Shown: positions 43,542 through 54,099, numbered from the stretch's first letter. The stretch is DNA of 64,000 bases from Notamacropus eugenii (GCF_028372415.1 NC_092875.1:338678623-338742622), one strand, 5' to 3'. Numbers and translations: made by a program. The notes: generated from the sequence alone by a model not told the origin.

Positions 43542-43739
43542 CAATGGTGTCAAATTCACATAGAAATGAATTCCTGCAGAGTAAGCATTTACCCAGAATA
43601 CCATAAATTAACATTATCCATGTTGTATTGCATTTTTATTTATTTTGTTACACATTTCTCAATTATGTTTCAATCTGGTTCTGCAGTATGGGAGTTTTAT
43701 GGATCAATTGCAGACTGTACCCAGAGTTTGACATCTCTG
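43542..43739. mobile_element. hAT-like non-autonomous DNA transposon, second copy
   Basis: Starts CAATGGTGTCAAATTC and ends GAGTTTGACATCTCTG, clear inverted termini. Inside, 'tgtattgcatttttatttat' and 'tttgttacacatttctcaat' are shared with the copy at 19264-19472. Flanking 8-mers GTATAATA and GTGTAGCA agree at 5 of 8 bases. Confidence 0.7.
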
Positions 43740-43860
43740 GTGTAGCAGGTAGAATGATGGACTTATAAAATTGAGGAGGTAACCTTGTAGACCTCTAAGG
43801 TTACTGCCACCTCTAAACCTATGATCTTATAAGTCTATGACCTACCTTCCTCATAAGTTT
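43740..43860 (+). mobile_element. MIR-like tail (sense)
   Basis: 'aggttactgccacctctaaa' then 'cctatgatcttataagtcta'. The head may be the 'cagtgtggtataata' just left of the hAT element, which would make this another MIR split by a hAT insertion. Confidence 0.45.
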
Positions 43861-44204
43861 GTTTTAAGGAAAATACTTTGTTAACCATAACTTATTTCAA
43901 GAATCTGCAATTTTGTCCATAGGAGCTTTTCCTCCCCTGATGGAGTCCCAGTTATGACTTAGTAGATGGTCTCTTAGAATTACTGTGGCTGAAAAATCCA
44001 TCACCCTGAGGCCAACCTTGTGATGAACCTGTCCAAGCACAGCTAGACTGGTCCTCAGTCAAAAAACACACCATCCATCACTGGGTCTATTTGGAAGCCT
44101 TAACATACTCTAGAAAGGTGAGTTGCTTGCTATCATTATGATTTTTATGACTTGGGAATCTGCCATCCATAAGACATCCTGCATGTCTGAAGCTTAAGAG
44201 GAAT

Positions 44205-44319
44205 AGAGAAGAATCAGTGAGCCTGGAGTCAGAAGACATCCTGGCTTTGTTGTTTACTAGCTCCAAGTGATTTTTTAATAACCCTGAACCTCAATTTTCT
44301 TATATGTAAAATATAGGAC
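44205..44319 (+). mobile_element. MIR SINE, left part (sense)
   Basis: 'gagcctggagtcagaagaca', 'ggctttgttgtttactagct' and 'ttttcttatatgtaaaatat'. Interrupted by a Mar1 at about 44320. Confidence 0.7.
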
Positions 44320-44547
44320 AGGCAGGTGGGGCAGTAGATAGAGCACTGGGCCTTGAGTCAGGAAGACCTCAATTCAAATCCAGCCTTAGATACTTATAAC
44401 CTGGACAAGTCACTTAACTCTGCTTGCTTCTGTTTCTTCATCTGTAAAATGAGCTGGAGAAGGAAATAACAAACCACTCCAGTATCTTTTCCAAGAGAAC
44501 CCTCAGAGGGTCACAAAGAGTCAGACAGACTGAAAAACAATTAAAAA
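44320..44547 (+). mobile_element. Mar1-type SINE nested in a MIR (sense)
   Basis: 'tagatagagcactgggcctt', 'gtcaggaagacctcaattca', 'aaaccactccagtatctttt' and 'gggtcacaaagagtcagaca'. Confidence 0.92.
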
Positions 44548-44640
44548 AACATACATCACACTACCAACCTCACTGGGTTTTTGTGAAGAAAGTACTTTGT
44601 AAACTTTAGAGTGCTTTAGAAATGTAAAAAATTTGCTGAC
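44548..44640 (+). mobile_element. MIR SINE, right part (sense)
   Basis: 'accaacctcactgggttttt' then 'gtgaagaaagtactttgtaa' and 'gagtgctttagaaatg' complete the MIR begun at 44205. Confidence 0.7.
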
Positions 44641-44827
44641 CAAATGGTATGTATACAATTTACAAAGATTATCAATTATCCATCCCAACTCTTGTATTCT
44701 CTGGACAAATATTATTCCAATTAAGTAGAATTATTAGCATAGATGGAATAATTCAGGTACCATAGAAGTCATCTAGTCTAGCCACTTGCCTATAAACATG
44801 AGGAGTCATGCTGCACCTAATACAAGC

Positions 44828-45050
44828 AGTATTCCCCTCCCCACTTTTTCTATTTCCCTCTATCCTCTCTCTCTGTTCTTTCTTTTTATTCCTCTCCTAT
44901 TTCTCTTTCCCTGTTCCCTTCTTTCTATTTTCCCCTTCTTCTTCCCTTCTGCCTTACCTGACCCTGCCTTACTCCTTATTTCTGTGTGTCTTTCTCCCTT
45001 ATTTCCTCTATTTTGGTCTCTGTCTCTGTCTTTGTCTCTAATTCTTCTGT
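44828..45050. repeat. Pyrimidine-rich low-complexity tract
   Basis: TTCCC/TCTCT-type units. The 96- and 77-codon frames over it are low-complexity readings. Confidence 0.85.
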
Positions 45051-45159
45051 TTTATAGGATAGCAACTTGTCCCTAAACCATTTCCATCTAAGCATATTGA
45101 AAAGTATGCAAATGTAATTAAATTAAATATTAATAAAACTTCACATTGATATAATTTTT

Positions 45160-45340
45160 ACGTGAAAGGTAAATTGCTTTAAGGTTTGTACAAAGATTTA
45201 CATTTATGACACTGTAGGGTAAGTACTATTGTCATCCCCATTCCATAGATTACAGAACTGAGGTTGCAAGAGGCTTGCTCAGGGTAATACACCTACTAAG
45301 TGTTTGTGTTTGGATTTGAACCAAGGCATCTTCTTCAAGA
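45160..45340 (-). mobile_element. MIR SINE (antisense)
   Basis: 'ttgctttaaggtttgtacaa', 'cccattccatagattacaga' and 'tgtttggatttgaaccaagg'. Confidence 0.7.
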
Positions 45341-45489
45341 ACCTTCAAGAGCTTGTCCTCCAGGAACACAAGGTCACTTTGGTTCTATGATGAAATATTG
45401 GTGTAGAATTTTAATACAAGAAGATGGACCATAATCATTAGCATCATGCTTTAATCTGTATGTGTAAAATCATCCTAATTAGTGATTCT

Positions 45490-45690
45490 CTGAGTCTGGT
45501 ATGTTGGAATAGGTTGCCTCAGAAAGTAATACTCTTTGAACAATTAGAATTGTTCAAAATGAAACTTTATAAAAATTTGTCAGGATTTCTAGAAACTGTA
45601 ACCCATCAGTGAAAGAAAGACTGAATTTGTGATCCACTAAAGCTCCTTTCCTAGCTCAGAGAATCTATGACTCTTTGAATTAAACAGTGG
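45490..45690 (+). mobile_element. CR1/L3-like LINE 3' end (sense)
   Basis: 'ggaataggttgcctcagaaa', 'ctaaagctcctttcctagct' and 'cagagaatctatgactcttt' match the terminal CR1/L3 order. Confidence 0.55.
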
Positions 45691-45694
45691 ACAA

Positions 45695-46135
45695 AGTAAA
45701 GTGACCACCAGGAATAAAGATCACATCAAATCAACCTATCAGGGGATTCTTGACTAATAATCAAATTTGATGCATTCAGTTATCTTCCTTTTGTGTCCTC
45801 TCTGGTGACAGTGATTGTATCACCTTCAATATCTCTTCTGTGGCTAAAGGCTGCACTTAAGATGGTTCTGTCTGAGCTGCCTAGTTTTGTCAATTCCAAT
45901 CCAGACAGACATTTTCTCATCCTTTTCTGCACAAGGGAAAAAAGGTATTACAGAAGCCTTAGAAAAATCTTACTAACATCTCCTTCCTCTGTACCATCCC
46001 CACCCCTTGCCATTGTTTAGACAGACTTATTCTGTGGCCCTGCCAGTAGCTTAAACTTAATCTTACCCCCAAGCTTTCTACCAGCTCACCTAGGACTTCA
46101 AGTAGGTCATGTTTCCCTGTCCTGCTTGTTTTCTC
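45695..46135. other. No gene seen; unassigned sequence
   Basis: A 75-codon plus-strand frame (45793-46020) has no recognisable domain, no ATG-supported context and no splice partner. Confidence 0.35.
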
Positions 46136-46139
46136 AATA

Positions 46140-46460
46140 GATCAGTCAATCAACAAGGATTTATGAAGGCAATATGTCCCAGGTAACTACTTCTTGTAAG
46201 GCTCTAGAGGCACAAAGACAACAATGAAACAGTCATTGTGATCAAGGAGCTAATATTTTATTGAGGGAAGCAAATAAGTATATGAGGATGTACACATATC
46301 TATATAAAACAAATGTAGAAAGGATAAATACAAAATTAAAACAATTTAGTTAGGGGAAAAGTGCCCTAAGAGCTGATGAGATTAGCAAAGGCTTTGGGTG
46401 GAAGGTGTTACTTGAGATGTATCTTCAAGGAAGTGCATGTTTCTATGAGGCAGTTAGTCT
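46140..46460 (-). mobile_element. L2 LINE 3' region (antisense)
   Basis: 'cagtcaatcaacaaggattt', 'gatcaaggagctaatatttt', 'attgagggaagcaaataagt' and 'ggtgttacttgagatgtatc', as at 37470. Confidence 0.7.
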
Positions 46461-46485
46461 CTGGGCTGACCAAAATAGCCTAGCC

Positions 46486-46688
46486 CAGGGTTGGGGAATC
46501 TTGGGCCTTGAAGCCACATGTGGCCTTCTAGGTCATTGGGTGCAGCCTTTTAACTGAGTTCAAGTTTTACAGAACAAATCCTTTTATTAAGGTAATTTGT
46601 TCTGTGAAGTCTGTATTCAGTCAAAGGGCTTCACTTGAGGACCTAGAGGGCTACATGTGGCCTCAAGGTCACAGGTTCCCCATCGCTG
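46486..46688. mobile_element. Palindromic hAT-like MITE
   Basis: The two halves are inverted copies: CAGGGTTGGGGAATC / GGTTCCCCATCGCTG at the ends, then CACATGTGGCCTTCTAGGTC / GGACCTAGAGGGCTACATGT and ACAGAACAAATCCTTTTATT / GGTAATTTGTTCTGT inward. The whole 203-base unit can fold into one long hairpin. Flanking 8-mers GCCTAGCC and ACCTAACA agree at 5 of 8 bases. I recognise it as a common marsupial element. Confidence 0.85.
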
Positions 46689-46869
46689 ACCTAACACATT
46701 TTGAATGGAGGACACTCTTTGCAGAACAGTGATAGACCCATAGTAGACATTTAATAAATGTTTGTTGATTTATAATTCATTGATTTTCTTGACCAGACCC
46801 CATCTAGCTAGGACTGATGATTTCATAGAATTTTAGGAGGATTATTATTGGCATATTTGATAAGTGCCT

Positions 46870-46915
46870 AGCAAAGTACCTGGCACATAGTAGATTATTA
46901 ATAAATGCATGATCA
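46870..46915 (+). mobile_element. L2 LINE 3' tip (sense)
   Basis: 'caaagtacctggcacatagt' then 'taataaatgcatgatc'. A similar short tip lies at 46738-46770. Confidence 0.6.
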
Positions 46916-47089
46916 CTTCCCCTTTCCTCCAACATGACTAGAAGGATCTGACAGAACAGAGTCAACCATGGACCTCTAAAGAACCCTTTCCCCACTAGGT
47001 ATCTCTGATCCAATTGTACCCTTAAAAGAGAGAGTGCCTCTGACAAGATTTTCTGACTGAATAAAATATAGAGGTTCTCATTCCATTTG

Positions 47090-47425
47090 ATCAGGTTGTC
47101 TTGGGAAATCTTTAAGCCTTACTTTGCTTATCAGATCTATCTCTTATATAATTTTTCACTGTTCTATCTATGTTCCTCTTCTACTCATAAATCTCCTTCA
47201 GTGATAAACACCTGATTGTGACATTCAAGGCTCTTCACATTTTGGTTCCCACCTACCTCTTAACCTTAGCTTGGCACTTCCACACATACTTTACATTCTA
47301 GTCAAACCAGACCACCCTCCATTCTTGATTAGTATCTTGTCCTCTCTTATTTCCACACTATTGTGGATGCTATGTCTAAAATTAACTCCCTCTCCATTTG
47401 ATGAACTCCTTTTATTCCTTCATAA
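47090..47425 (+). mobile_element. L2 LINE 3' UTR fragment (sense)
   Basis: 'gacattcaaggctcttcaca', 'tggttcccacctacctctta', 'acattctagtcaaaccagac' and 'actattgtggatgctatgtc'. Confidence 0.7.
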
Positions 47426-47690
47426 CAGCTAGGTGGTACAATGGATAAAGCACTGGGCCTGGAATCAGGAAGACCTGGGTTCAGGCACTTATTAGCCATA
47501 TGATCCTGGGCATGTCATTTAACCTGTTTACTTCAACTTTCTCATCTGCATAATATAGCACCTACCTCTCAGGATTGTTGTGAGAATCAAATGAGATATT
47601 TGCGAAGTGCTTCTCACAGTGCCAGGAACACAGTTGGAACTATATAAATGTTGTCTATCATTACTATTATCATTATTATCATAACCCCCT
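47426..47690 (+). mobile_element. MIR-like SINE, full length with marsupial head (sense)
   Basis: 'aacagctaggtggtacaatg', 'ctggaatcaggaagacctgg', 'cctacctctcaggattgttg' and 'agtgccaggaacacagttgg', ending in an ATT/ATC-repeat tail. It sits between two L2 pieces. Confidence 0.88.
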
Positions 47691-47739
47691 CCTTCCCCCA
47701 CATACACGCATATCCCTTTCTAGGGACTACCTTGATCAA

Positions 47740-49335
47740 GAGAGCCCTTTTATGATTCCTATAAACCCCACTTCATTTCTTCTCATTCCTTTCCTAAGTC
47801 TGGCTTCCAACCTCATTCAATTGCTGTCTCCAAAGGTAACAAGTTATTCATCAAATCTAATGACCTCTTCCCAATTTGAATTCTTCTATATCTCTCTGCA
47901 GGATCTGACAATGTTAATTACTCTCTTCTCCTTGACATTCTCTTCTAACTAGGTTTTTGTGACACTCTTTCTAAGTCCTCCTTCTATCTATCTTCTCATT
48001 ATCTGTCTCATTTGCTGAATCTTCATAGATTCATAACCATAGGGTATCCCTCAAGTCACCATCCTGGGCCCTCTTCTCTTTTCTCTCTGTACTATTTCAT
48101 TTGACATCTCATTTCTTATGGATAAAATTATCATCCCTATGAAGATAATTCTTGTATCTCCTTGTCCAGTCCTCAGCTCAATCGTGACCTCCAGTCTCAC
48201 ATTTTCAACTGCCTAGAAGACATCTTGAATTGAGTGTTCTATAGAAATCTTAAACTCAGCATGTCCAAAACTGAACTCTTTATATTTTCCCCTAAACTCT
48301 CCCCACTACAACTTCCTATTATTTTTGAAAATACCATCATCCCCCCATAAGAAAGATTATTAACTTTGTTGCATTCCTCATTCTATGATTCCTCATTCTA
48401 TCTTGACTCTATATCCAATCAGTTGTCTAGTCTTGTCAATTTTACCTATCTAACATCTCTCACCTATACCCTTTCTCTCCTTTGACTCTACTACTACGCT
48501 GGGTTAAGTCCTCACACCTGGTACGCTGCTAGAGTCTGCTGATTGGTTTCCCTGCCACAAGTTTCTCTGATGCAGTTCATTGTCCATTCAGCTGTCAAAC
48601 TAAACTTATGGATTCGCCAGTCTGATAATGTCAACTTCTCTATACGGTCAAATTCAGTTATTCCCCATTTCCTCCAAAATTAAATATGAAAAACTTTACT
48701 TGGTTTTTAAAGCTTTTCATAATATTTACCATTTTCTTATATGTTCCTTATTCCCCTCCACATACTCTGTGCCAAGTGACACCAGCCTTCTGCATCTTCC
48801 TTACATGTGGCACTCTGTCTGCCAAGTCCAGACATCTTCATTGTCTATACCCTCAGTGTGGAAATCTCTCCCTCCTCATCTCCATATCCTGGCATCCGTT
48901 AAGTCTCAGTTAAAATTCCAAAGGCAAGAAGGCTTTCTCAATCCTACTTAATCTTAGTGTCATTCCTCTTAGATCATCTCCAATTTATCTTGTAAGTATC
49001 TAATTTGTACATAGTCAAAATTGGTTTTCTCTTTGTGCCTCACACATGGTACTTCACTCCATTCCCTTCTCTACAACATGGCTCAGACACCTTTGCTGAC
49101 TTCCTACTCTTAATGCCCTCCTTCCCAAACCACCTTGTATTTAGTCCTTTTGTACATATTTATACTTAATTTTTTTTATTTATGCTACATATATTTTAGA
49201 TATACTTATTTTTCTCCTCCATTAGAATGTAAACTCCTTGTAAGTAAAAAATGTCTCATTCTTTTCATTGTATCACCAGTATCTAGTAAAATACCTGACT
49301 CCTAGGATCATAGTAAATTCTTGTTGATTTAATGA
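47740..49335 (+). mobile_element. L2 LINE, RT C-terminal region plus 3' UTR (sense), dead
   Basis: The longest L2 here. Early blocks translate to the region around the reverse-transcriptase catalytic loop: an ILGPLLFSL motif from 'cctgggccctcttctctttt', then a YEDN at 48138-48149 where active L2 has YADD, so a catalytic aspartate is lost. The 3' UTR follows: 'catgtccaaaactgaactct', 'gctgattggtttccctgcca', 'atgtaaactccttgtaagta' and the tip 'aaatacctgactcctaggat'. Frames of 66-107 codons are UTR readings. Confidence 0.8.
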
Positions 49336-49494
49336 CCGCATTATTATCATTATCATTACCATTCTGCCTGCCGTTAGAATGATCAATTTGCATTGTCTTC
49401 TTGCTTTGTGTCAGCGTGTAATCATGAACTATGGGAGCTATGTCCCTTGGGGAACTAGGATTGAAGACAGCTCTTCTATTTGGCATAGAAACCT

Positions 49495-49800
49495 CTTCCT
49501 CACTTGGCCCTTTCCTCTGTCTGGCTTGATCACACAGTATTCCCTTCATTCTCTATCATTCAGCCATCTAGCTGTAATGTTCTACCTGCCATCCCTCAGA
49601 CATGACACTTCATTTCTCATCTTTTCCCCTTTTTATTGGCTGTTCATCATACTTGGAATGTTCTCCCTTCCTACTTCTGCCTCTCAAGAGACCACGATTT
49701 CACTGAAGTTTCAACCCAAGACATTCTTTTGCAAGATTTTCTCGTTCCCTCCAGCTTCTGGTGCTTTCCTATCTAAAGTGTCCTTGTATTTGCTTTGACG
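49495..49800 (+). mobile_element. L2 LINE 3' UTR, left part (sense)
   Basis: 'catacttggaatgttctccc', 'ttcctacttctgcctctcaa' and 'tatctaaagtgtccttgtat'. It continues at 50060 after a microsatellite. Confidence 0.65.
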
Positions 49801-50050
49801 TAAGTATGTATAAATGCATACACATGCATATAAAACATATATAAACATGCGTAAATATGTATGTAAATACATACAAATATACATTTACATATTTACATGT
49901 GTGAATGTGCATGTACATGCACATATATTTACTTACATATATACAATATATGTATACATTTACATATGTGTTTCATATGTATTGTGTTATTTTATGTGAA
50001 TTGTATTACTATATTATATATGTATTTACATACATATATGTATCTGCAGT
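49800..50050. repeat. TACA/TATG-rich microsatellite inside L2
   Basis: About 250 bases of TACATA/TATGTA units that replace the AT-rich part of the L2 3' UTR. Confidence 0.9.
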
Positions 50051-50059
50051 TATACACAT

Positions 50060-50155
50060 GACAAACAGATTGTTAAAATGTAAGTTTCTTGAGAGCAGGA
50101 GATGTTTCCTTTTTTCTTTCTATTCCTAGCACTTAGCACAATGCCTGACCTGATA
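50060..50155 (+). mobile_element. L2 LINE 3' tip, right part (sense)
   Basis: 'aatgtaagtttcttgagagc', 'tattcctagcacttagcaca' and 'atgcctgacc'. Confidence 0.8.
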
Positions 50156-50449
50156 ACTGAATGATGAGCACAAGTTGAGAGTAGGGTCCTCTTCCTAGGG
50201 TCCACTAGTTATGGATAGTGTATTCTCACAGGTCTCATTGAATGAAAGCTAGACCACTTAAGTGTGTTCAGTGTTACATACATGAAAGAGGAATCCAGCT
50301 TATCATGAGGATGGGAGAGCCAAATGACTCAGCTCACAGTGGAGAAGATTGACACAAAATTTGCCTATCACCCAGGCATCAGGAATTAGTCTCAATTTCA
50401 CTGTGCCCCATCACTATCCTACTGCATTGGACTTATCCATGGTCCAGGA

Positions 50450-50655
50450 CTGGTGGAGGAAAAGCAGTATTTTAAGAAGGAACCCTGGTGTTGGCAGTCA
50501 GAGGACCTCACTTCCAATTTATGGCTCAATACTTTATGACCTGTGTGATCTTAGGAAAATCTCTTCAACTCTGAGGCTCATTTTCTTCCTCTGTAGAATG
50601 AGAGAGTTGAACTGAATGGTCTTTAGGCTCTCTTTTGTTTCTCAGTCTCCTGAGG
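50450..50655 (+). mobile_element. MIR SINE (sense)
   Basis: 'ggcagtcagaggacctcact', 'ttcttcctctgtagaatgag' and 'gaactgaatggtctttaggc'. Confidence 0.75.
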
Positions 50656-50659
50656 CTAG

Positions 50660-51425
50660 ATTACTTTTCCATTTAAACAACCTTAATCTTCCTCCTACTT
50701 ATTTTTTCTCCCATTAAATTGTTACGTGTTACGTACTAAGATGGCCTCATCTCCACTGTGCTTCTTTTCTGGGAGAGGGTATCTCCCAGCTCCAAGTCTT
50801 TGTTTATTACATGTCATTTGTTCATTACAAATTGTTCACACTGCCCAGAATGTTTCAGATTTTACTGCTGCTTAATGACTCTTGAAAAAGAAAAAAAAAT
50901 AAGATAATATGGTTTTTGTATGGACTATCTATATATTCACTGTCATTAGAGATAAGCTCTTCGTGACCTAGTCCTAGTGGTGTGAAGATTCCCAAGGTTG
51001 GGACATTGTGTGTTCTTTGGATGATCTCTCACATGACATTTCACCATCCTAGTGGTCTTCTTGTGGATTCTTATCAATATCTTTTTGTTACATTTAAGAT
51101 GTACATATATGTCCAGTTTCGTTGATGAAATGCAAGTTCCACCAACAATTAGAATCATGCATAGTACTTAGCATAGCACAGATACCAGATGACAATCTCC
51201 TTCATTATACTGAAAGTTTATCTCATTACCTTATAGTCACACTTTGTATGTATGTGAGAAAAAGCAAATCCTGTAAGATCAGTTGAAAGAACACCCAAAT
51301 TCTGATCCTGGGTGAGCTTACAAAGGGAAAAAAAATATTAGCAGCCATTCATTTGACCCAGCACAAACTTTGGTCCCAACTATAGCATAAATGGGGAAAT
51401 ATAATCCTAGTACATTCTATTTCTT
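50660..51425. other. No gene seen; unassigned sequence
   Basis: No frame with a domain and no repeat supported. A minus-strand frame of 70 codons (50946-51158) overlaps it. Confidence 0.35.
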
Positions 51426-51429
51426 GTAG

Positions 51430-51650
51430 GGAAGAAGACTAGATTAGAGATTATTAATCTTCCTAAACATCAGAACTATTGAAAAGTAGATCTGGCAACT
51501 TTGGAGAATAATCAGTACTCTGTGAGGTCTTTAAGCAGAGACTAAATAACTGCTTGTTTGGGATATGTCAGAGAGGGATTCTGCTCAGGTCCTGGTTAAA
51601 CTTGATGACCTCTGAGATCCCTCATTCTTCTGAAATTTCATTATTCATAG
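51430..51650 (+). mobile_element. CR1/L3-like LINE 3' end (sense)
   Basis: 'ctttaagcagagactaaata', 'gggattctgctcaggtcctg' and 'ttgatgacctctgagatccc' match the CR1/L3 terminal order. Confidence 0.65.
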
Positions 51651-51719
51651 TACTCTTAGTCACATGAAATAATCTATTTTCTGAAGACCAACCCCATGTG
51701 CAGAAGAGTAGGTCACCTA

Positions 51720-51751
51720 CATTAAATCTCACCTACAAGTGAGATTTAATG
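51720..51751. repeat. Perfect 13-bp inverted repeat with 6-base loop
   Basis: CATTAAATCTCAC (51720-51732), loop CTACAA, GTGAGATTTAATG (51739-51751). A direct TCACCTAC repeat overlaps its left arm (51713-51720 and 51729-51736). It sits in otherwise unassigned DNA. Confidence 0.9.
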
Positions 51752-51959
51752 GTTACTGAAAGATAGCCTTTCCCAACTTATTTCCTGAGCTGGCCTGTCA
51801 ATGCACAGGAAATGGCCCCACTCAAGGGACTTATTTTGGTTAACGAGCTATACCCCTAGGAGCTCACAGCTAAAATACAATTGTGCTATTTGAAAATGAG
51901 TCATCATCCACTGAACACTTCTGCCCAGCATACATAGAACATGGAATCTTTTAGAATAG

Positions 51960-52890
51960 AAGGCTACAATTTTGCTATTAGATTTATTTAGAAGGGCCCT
52001 GCAAAGGTAGAACCAGCTGTAAGTATCTTGTGATTCTGGTGGCTAAAGAAAAGAGGAAAGTCGCAGCAGTTTGAAACACTGGGCAGGTAAGGAAGGTCCA
52101 GATGGGGTATCCTGTGCAGTTAAACAGCAGCATCTCCACTATCCAAATGGTATGGAGAGTTATAAGAGGAGAGGTGTAAAGACCCTTTAAATGCTTGCAA
52201 CTGTCAAGGATGTGAGTGCTGAAAAGCACCAATTCAATAAGGTCATATATTTGGGAAGGGGGACGGGGCAGGTAAAACAAGTGAGTCTCTGGAAAAATCA
52301 GCAGGGAAAAATATCAAGGTCTCCCCTCACAAGGAGCTCCATAATGAGTAGTGGGAGAAAATAGTAAAGGTATCTCATTGAAGACATTGGTGAGGTCAGA
52401 GATGGGAGGTGAAGGGACTTAATAGTCCATCTGGATCCTCTTGGACGTTGAAGTCTGGAATGAGAGTCCAGGAACCACACAGAGTGCAATTATGTGCAAT
52501 ACTAATGGAAAAGGAAAAGCAATCTTTTGGGGGCGATTCACACAGTGAGTAATTGACTCTGGATTTAGATTGTAATTGCTGCAATGGAGCCTCTGGAAAG
52601 ACTGATGAGGCTTTGGGGGCTGAAACTGGGCAAGTCCCCCTCTTGCCATGCAGGGAGTGGGGGGGCCCTGGCATCATTAGAGACCTGGGGACAGAAAGAA
52701 GCTCTGGCCCATGGCTTTCTCATCCTTAAAGTCAGGCCACTAGCCAGTAAGCAATCTGTGCTTGCTTAATACTGGCCTCTGCAGATGTGGCTTCCATGGG
52801 CATGGGAGCTGCCCAAGAGGAGATATAAGTGGGGGCTATCCTAGTACAACTCCAGGTGGGGAAGCAACATGCACAGACAGGTAAAGAAAA
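51960..52890. other. Unassigned GC-richer block; no gene supported
   Basis: Richer in G than its surroundings, with overlapping minus-strand frames of 60-98 codons (51984-52280, 52396-52677, 52419-52649). None shows a recognisable domain, and ATG or splice context could not be established. It may be a degraded LTR or processed copy, or simply unique DNA. Confidence 0.3.
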
Positions 52891-52904
52891 AAGCAAAGAC
52901 AAAA

Positions 52905-52935
52905 TTGTTTATTTGTTTGTTCGTTTGTTTGGGAG
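52905..52935. repeat. (GTTT)n run
   Basis: Short TTTG/TTCG repeats. Confidence 0.8.
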
Positions 52936-53209
52936 GGAAGGGGAATGTGTGCAGATTCTGAGACTTCAAATCCTGCAATCTCCTGCTTTTTCTACACTTT
53001 GCAGTCTCCCATGTCTTTCACTTGTGGAAGTCCTGTTCTTACTCCAGGTACCCCCTCCTTCCCTGACCATCTCAGTACACACTGAACTCTTCTTCTGCCT
53101 TTGAAATGCCATTCAGTTATTGTCCATTCTATTTACTTAGTATATGTTCACATCCTGTGAAAGCTATTTCTCACTTTTTTTTAAAAATTGAATTGTTATT
53201 TATTTCTTT

Positions 53210-53480
53210 ACAGAATCTCTTTGGGGAAGGACTTTAGAGATCATTTCATCCAACCTGCACCTGAATGAAAAATCCTCCCTACAGTATCCTGGATATGTGG
53301 TCATCTCTTGAAAAACCTTCAGAGATGAGGAACTCACTACCTGATGAGATAATCTGCAACACTTTTGTTTAGCTATAATTGCTAGGGAAGTTTTTTGTTT
53401 ATTTGTTTTTTCCCCTTATATCCTGACTAAGAGGCAGATTTCACTCATTGCTCCTAGTCTTATCTGCTTATCTGTTATTA
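53210..53480 (-). mobile_element. CR1/L3-like LINE 3' region (antisense)
   Basis: 'actttagagatcatttcatc', 'ctggatatgtggtcatctct', 'agatgaggaactcactacct' and 'ttcactcattgctcctagtc'. Confidence 0.7.
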
Positions 53481-53489
53481 TCTTTTCAC

Positions 53490-53620
53490 ATTCATTTGTC
53501 CTAGCTTTTCAACAAGATTATAAGAACCTCTGAAGGCTGAGACTAACTCATTCTCCATAGAAAAAGCAGAGTGTTGCACAGTGTTGCACATAGTAAGTTC
53601 TCAATAAATATTGATCAAAG
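53490..53620 (+). mobile_element. L2 LINE 3' tip (sense)
   Basis: 'cacatagtaagttctcaata' then AATATTGATCAAAGG. It contains an 11-base tandem duplication, AGTGTTGCACA, at 53570-53590. Confidence 0.6.
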
Positions 53621-53825
53621 GTTAATTGTTAAGGCTAACTTTTTATTTCAATTTGAGACTAATACTATCTGAATTTATATATAGCTTTAATGTTTCCAAA
53701 AGACCCTAAGCATATCATCACAAGTCTGTAAGAAAGATAATCATTCACAATGAGTTTATAATGATATACAAACTTCTTTAAACAAAACAATTTTGTGAAG
53801 TAATACAAATATAAACAAACCTATT

Positions 53826-54095
53826 TTATTGATCCTATCCTATCTTATCCTCCTCTATCATATCCTATCCTATCCCATCCTTTATCCTATCTTATGCTGT
53901 CCTCTAGGCTAGATTAGCCTAGCCTGTCTACCTATCCTCTATCCTATCCTATCCTATCCTACCCTATCCTACCCTACCCTACCCTATCCTATCCTTTATA
54001 CTAACCTATTCTGTACCCTGTCCTGTCCTGTCCTGTCCGGTTCTGTCCTCTCCTCTCTTCTCCTCTCCTCTCCTCTCCTATTCTATCCTATTCCT
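53826..54095. repeat. Pentanucleotide array (ATCCT)n to (CTGTC)n to (CTCTC)n
   Basis: About 270 bases of 5-base units whose sequence drifts along the array: mainly TATCC/CTATC, then CCTGT (54014-54040), then CCTCT (54045-54080), with a GC-containing interruption at 53900-53930. Confidence 0.92.
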
Positions 54096-54099
54096 AAAG

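Noticed and set aside
49379-49798. 139-codon plus-strand frame
   Set aside because: Lies largely in L2 3' UTR, which is non-coding.
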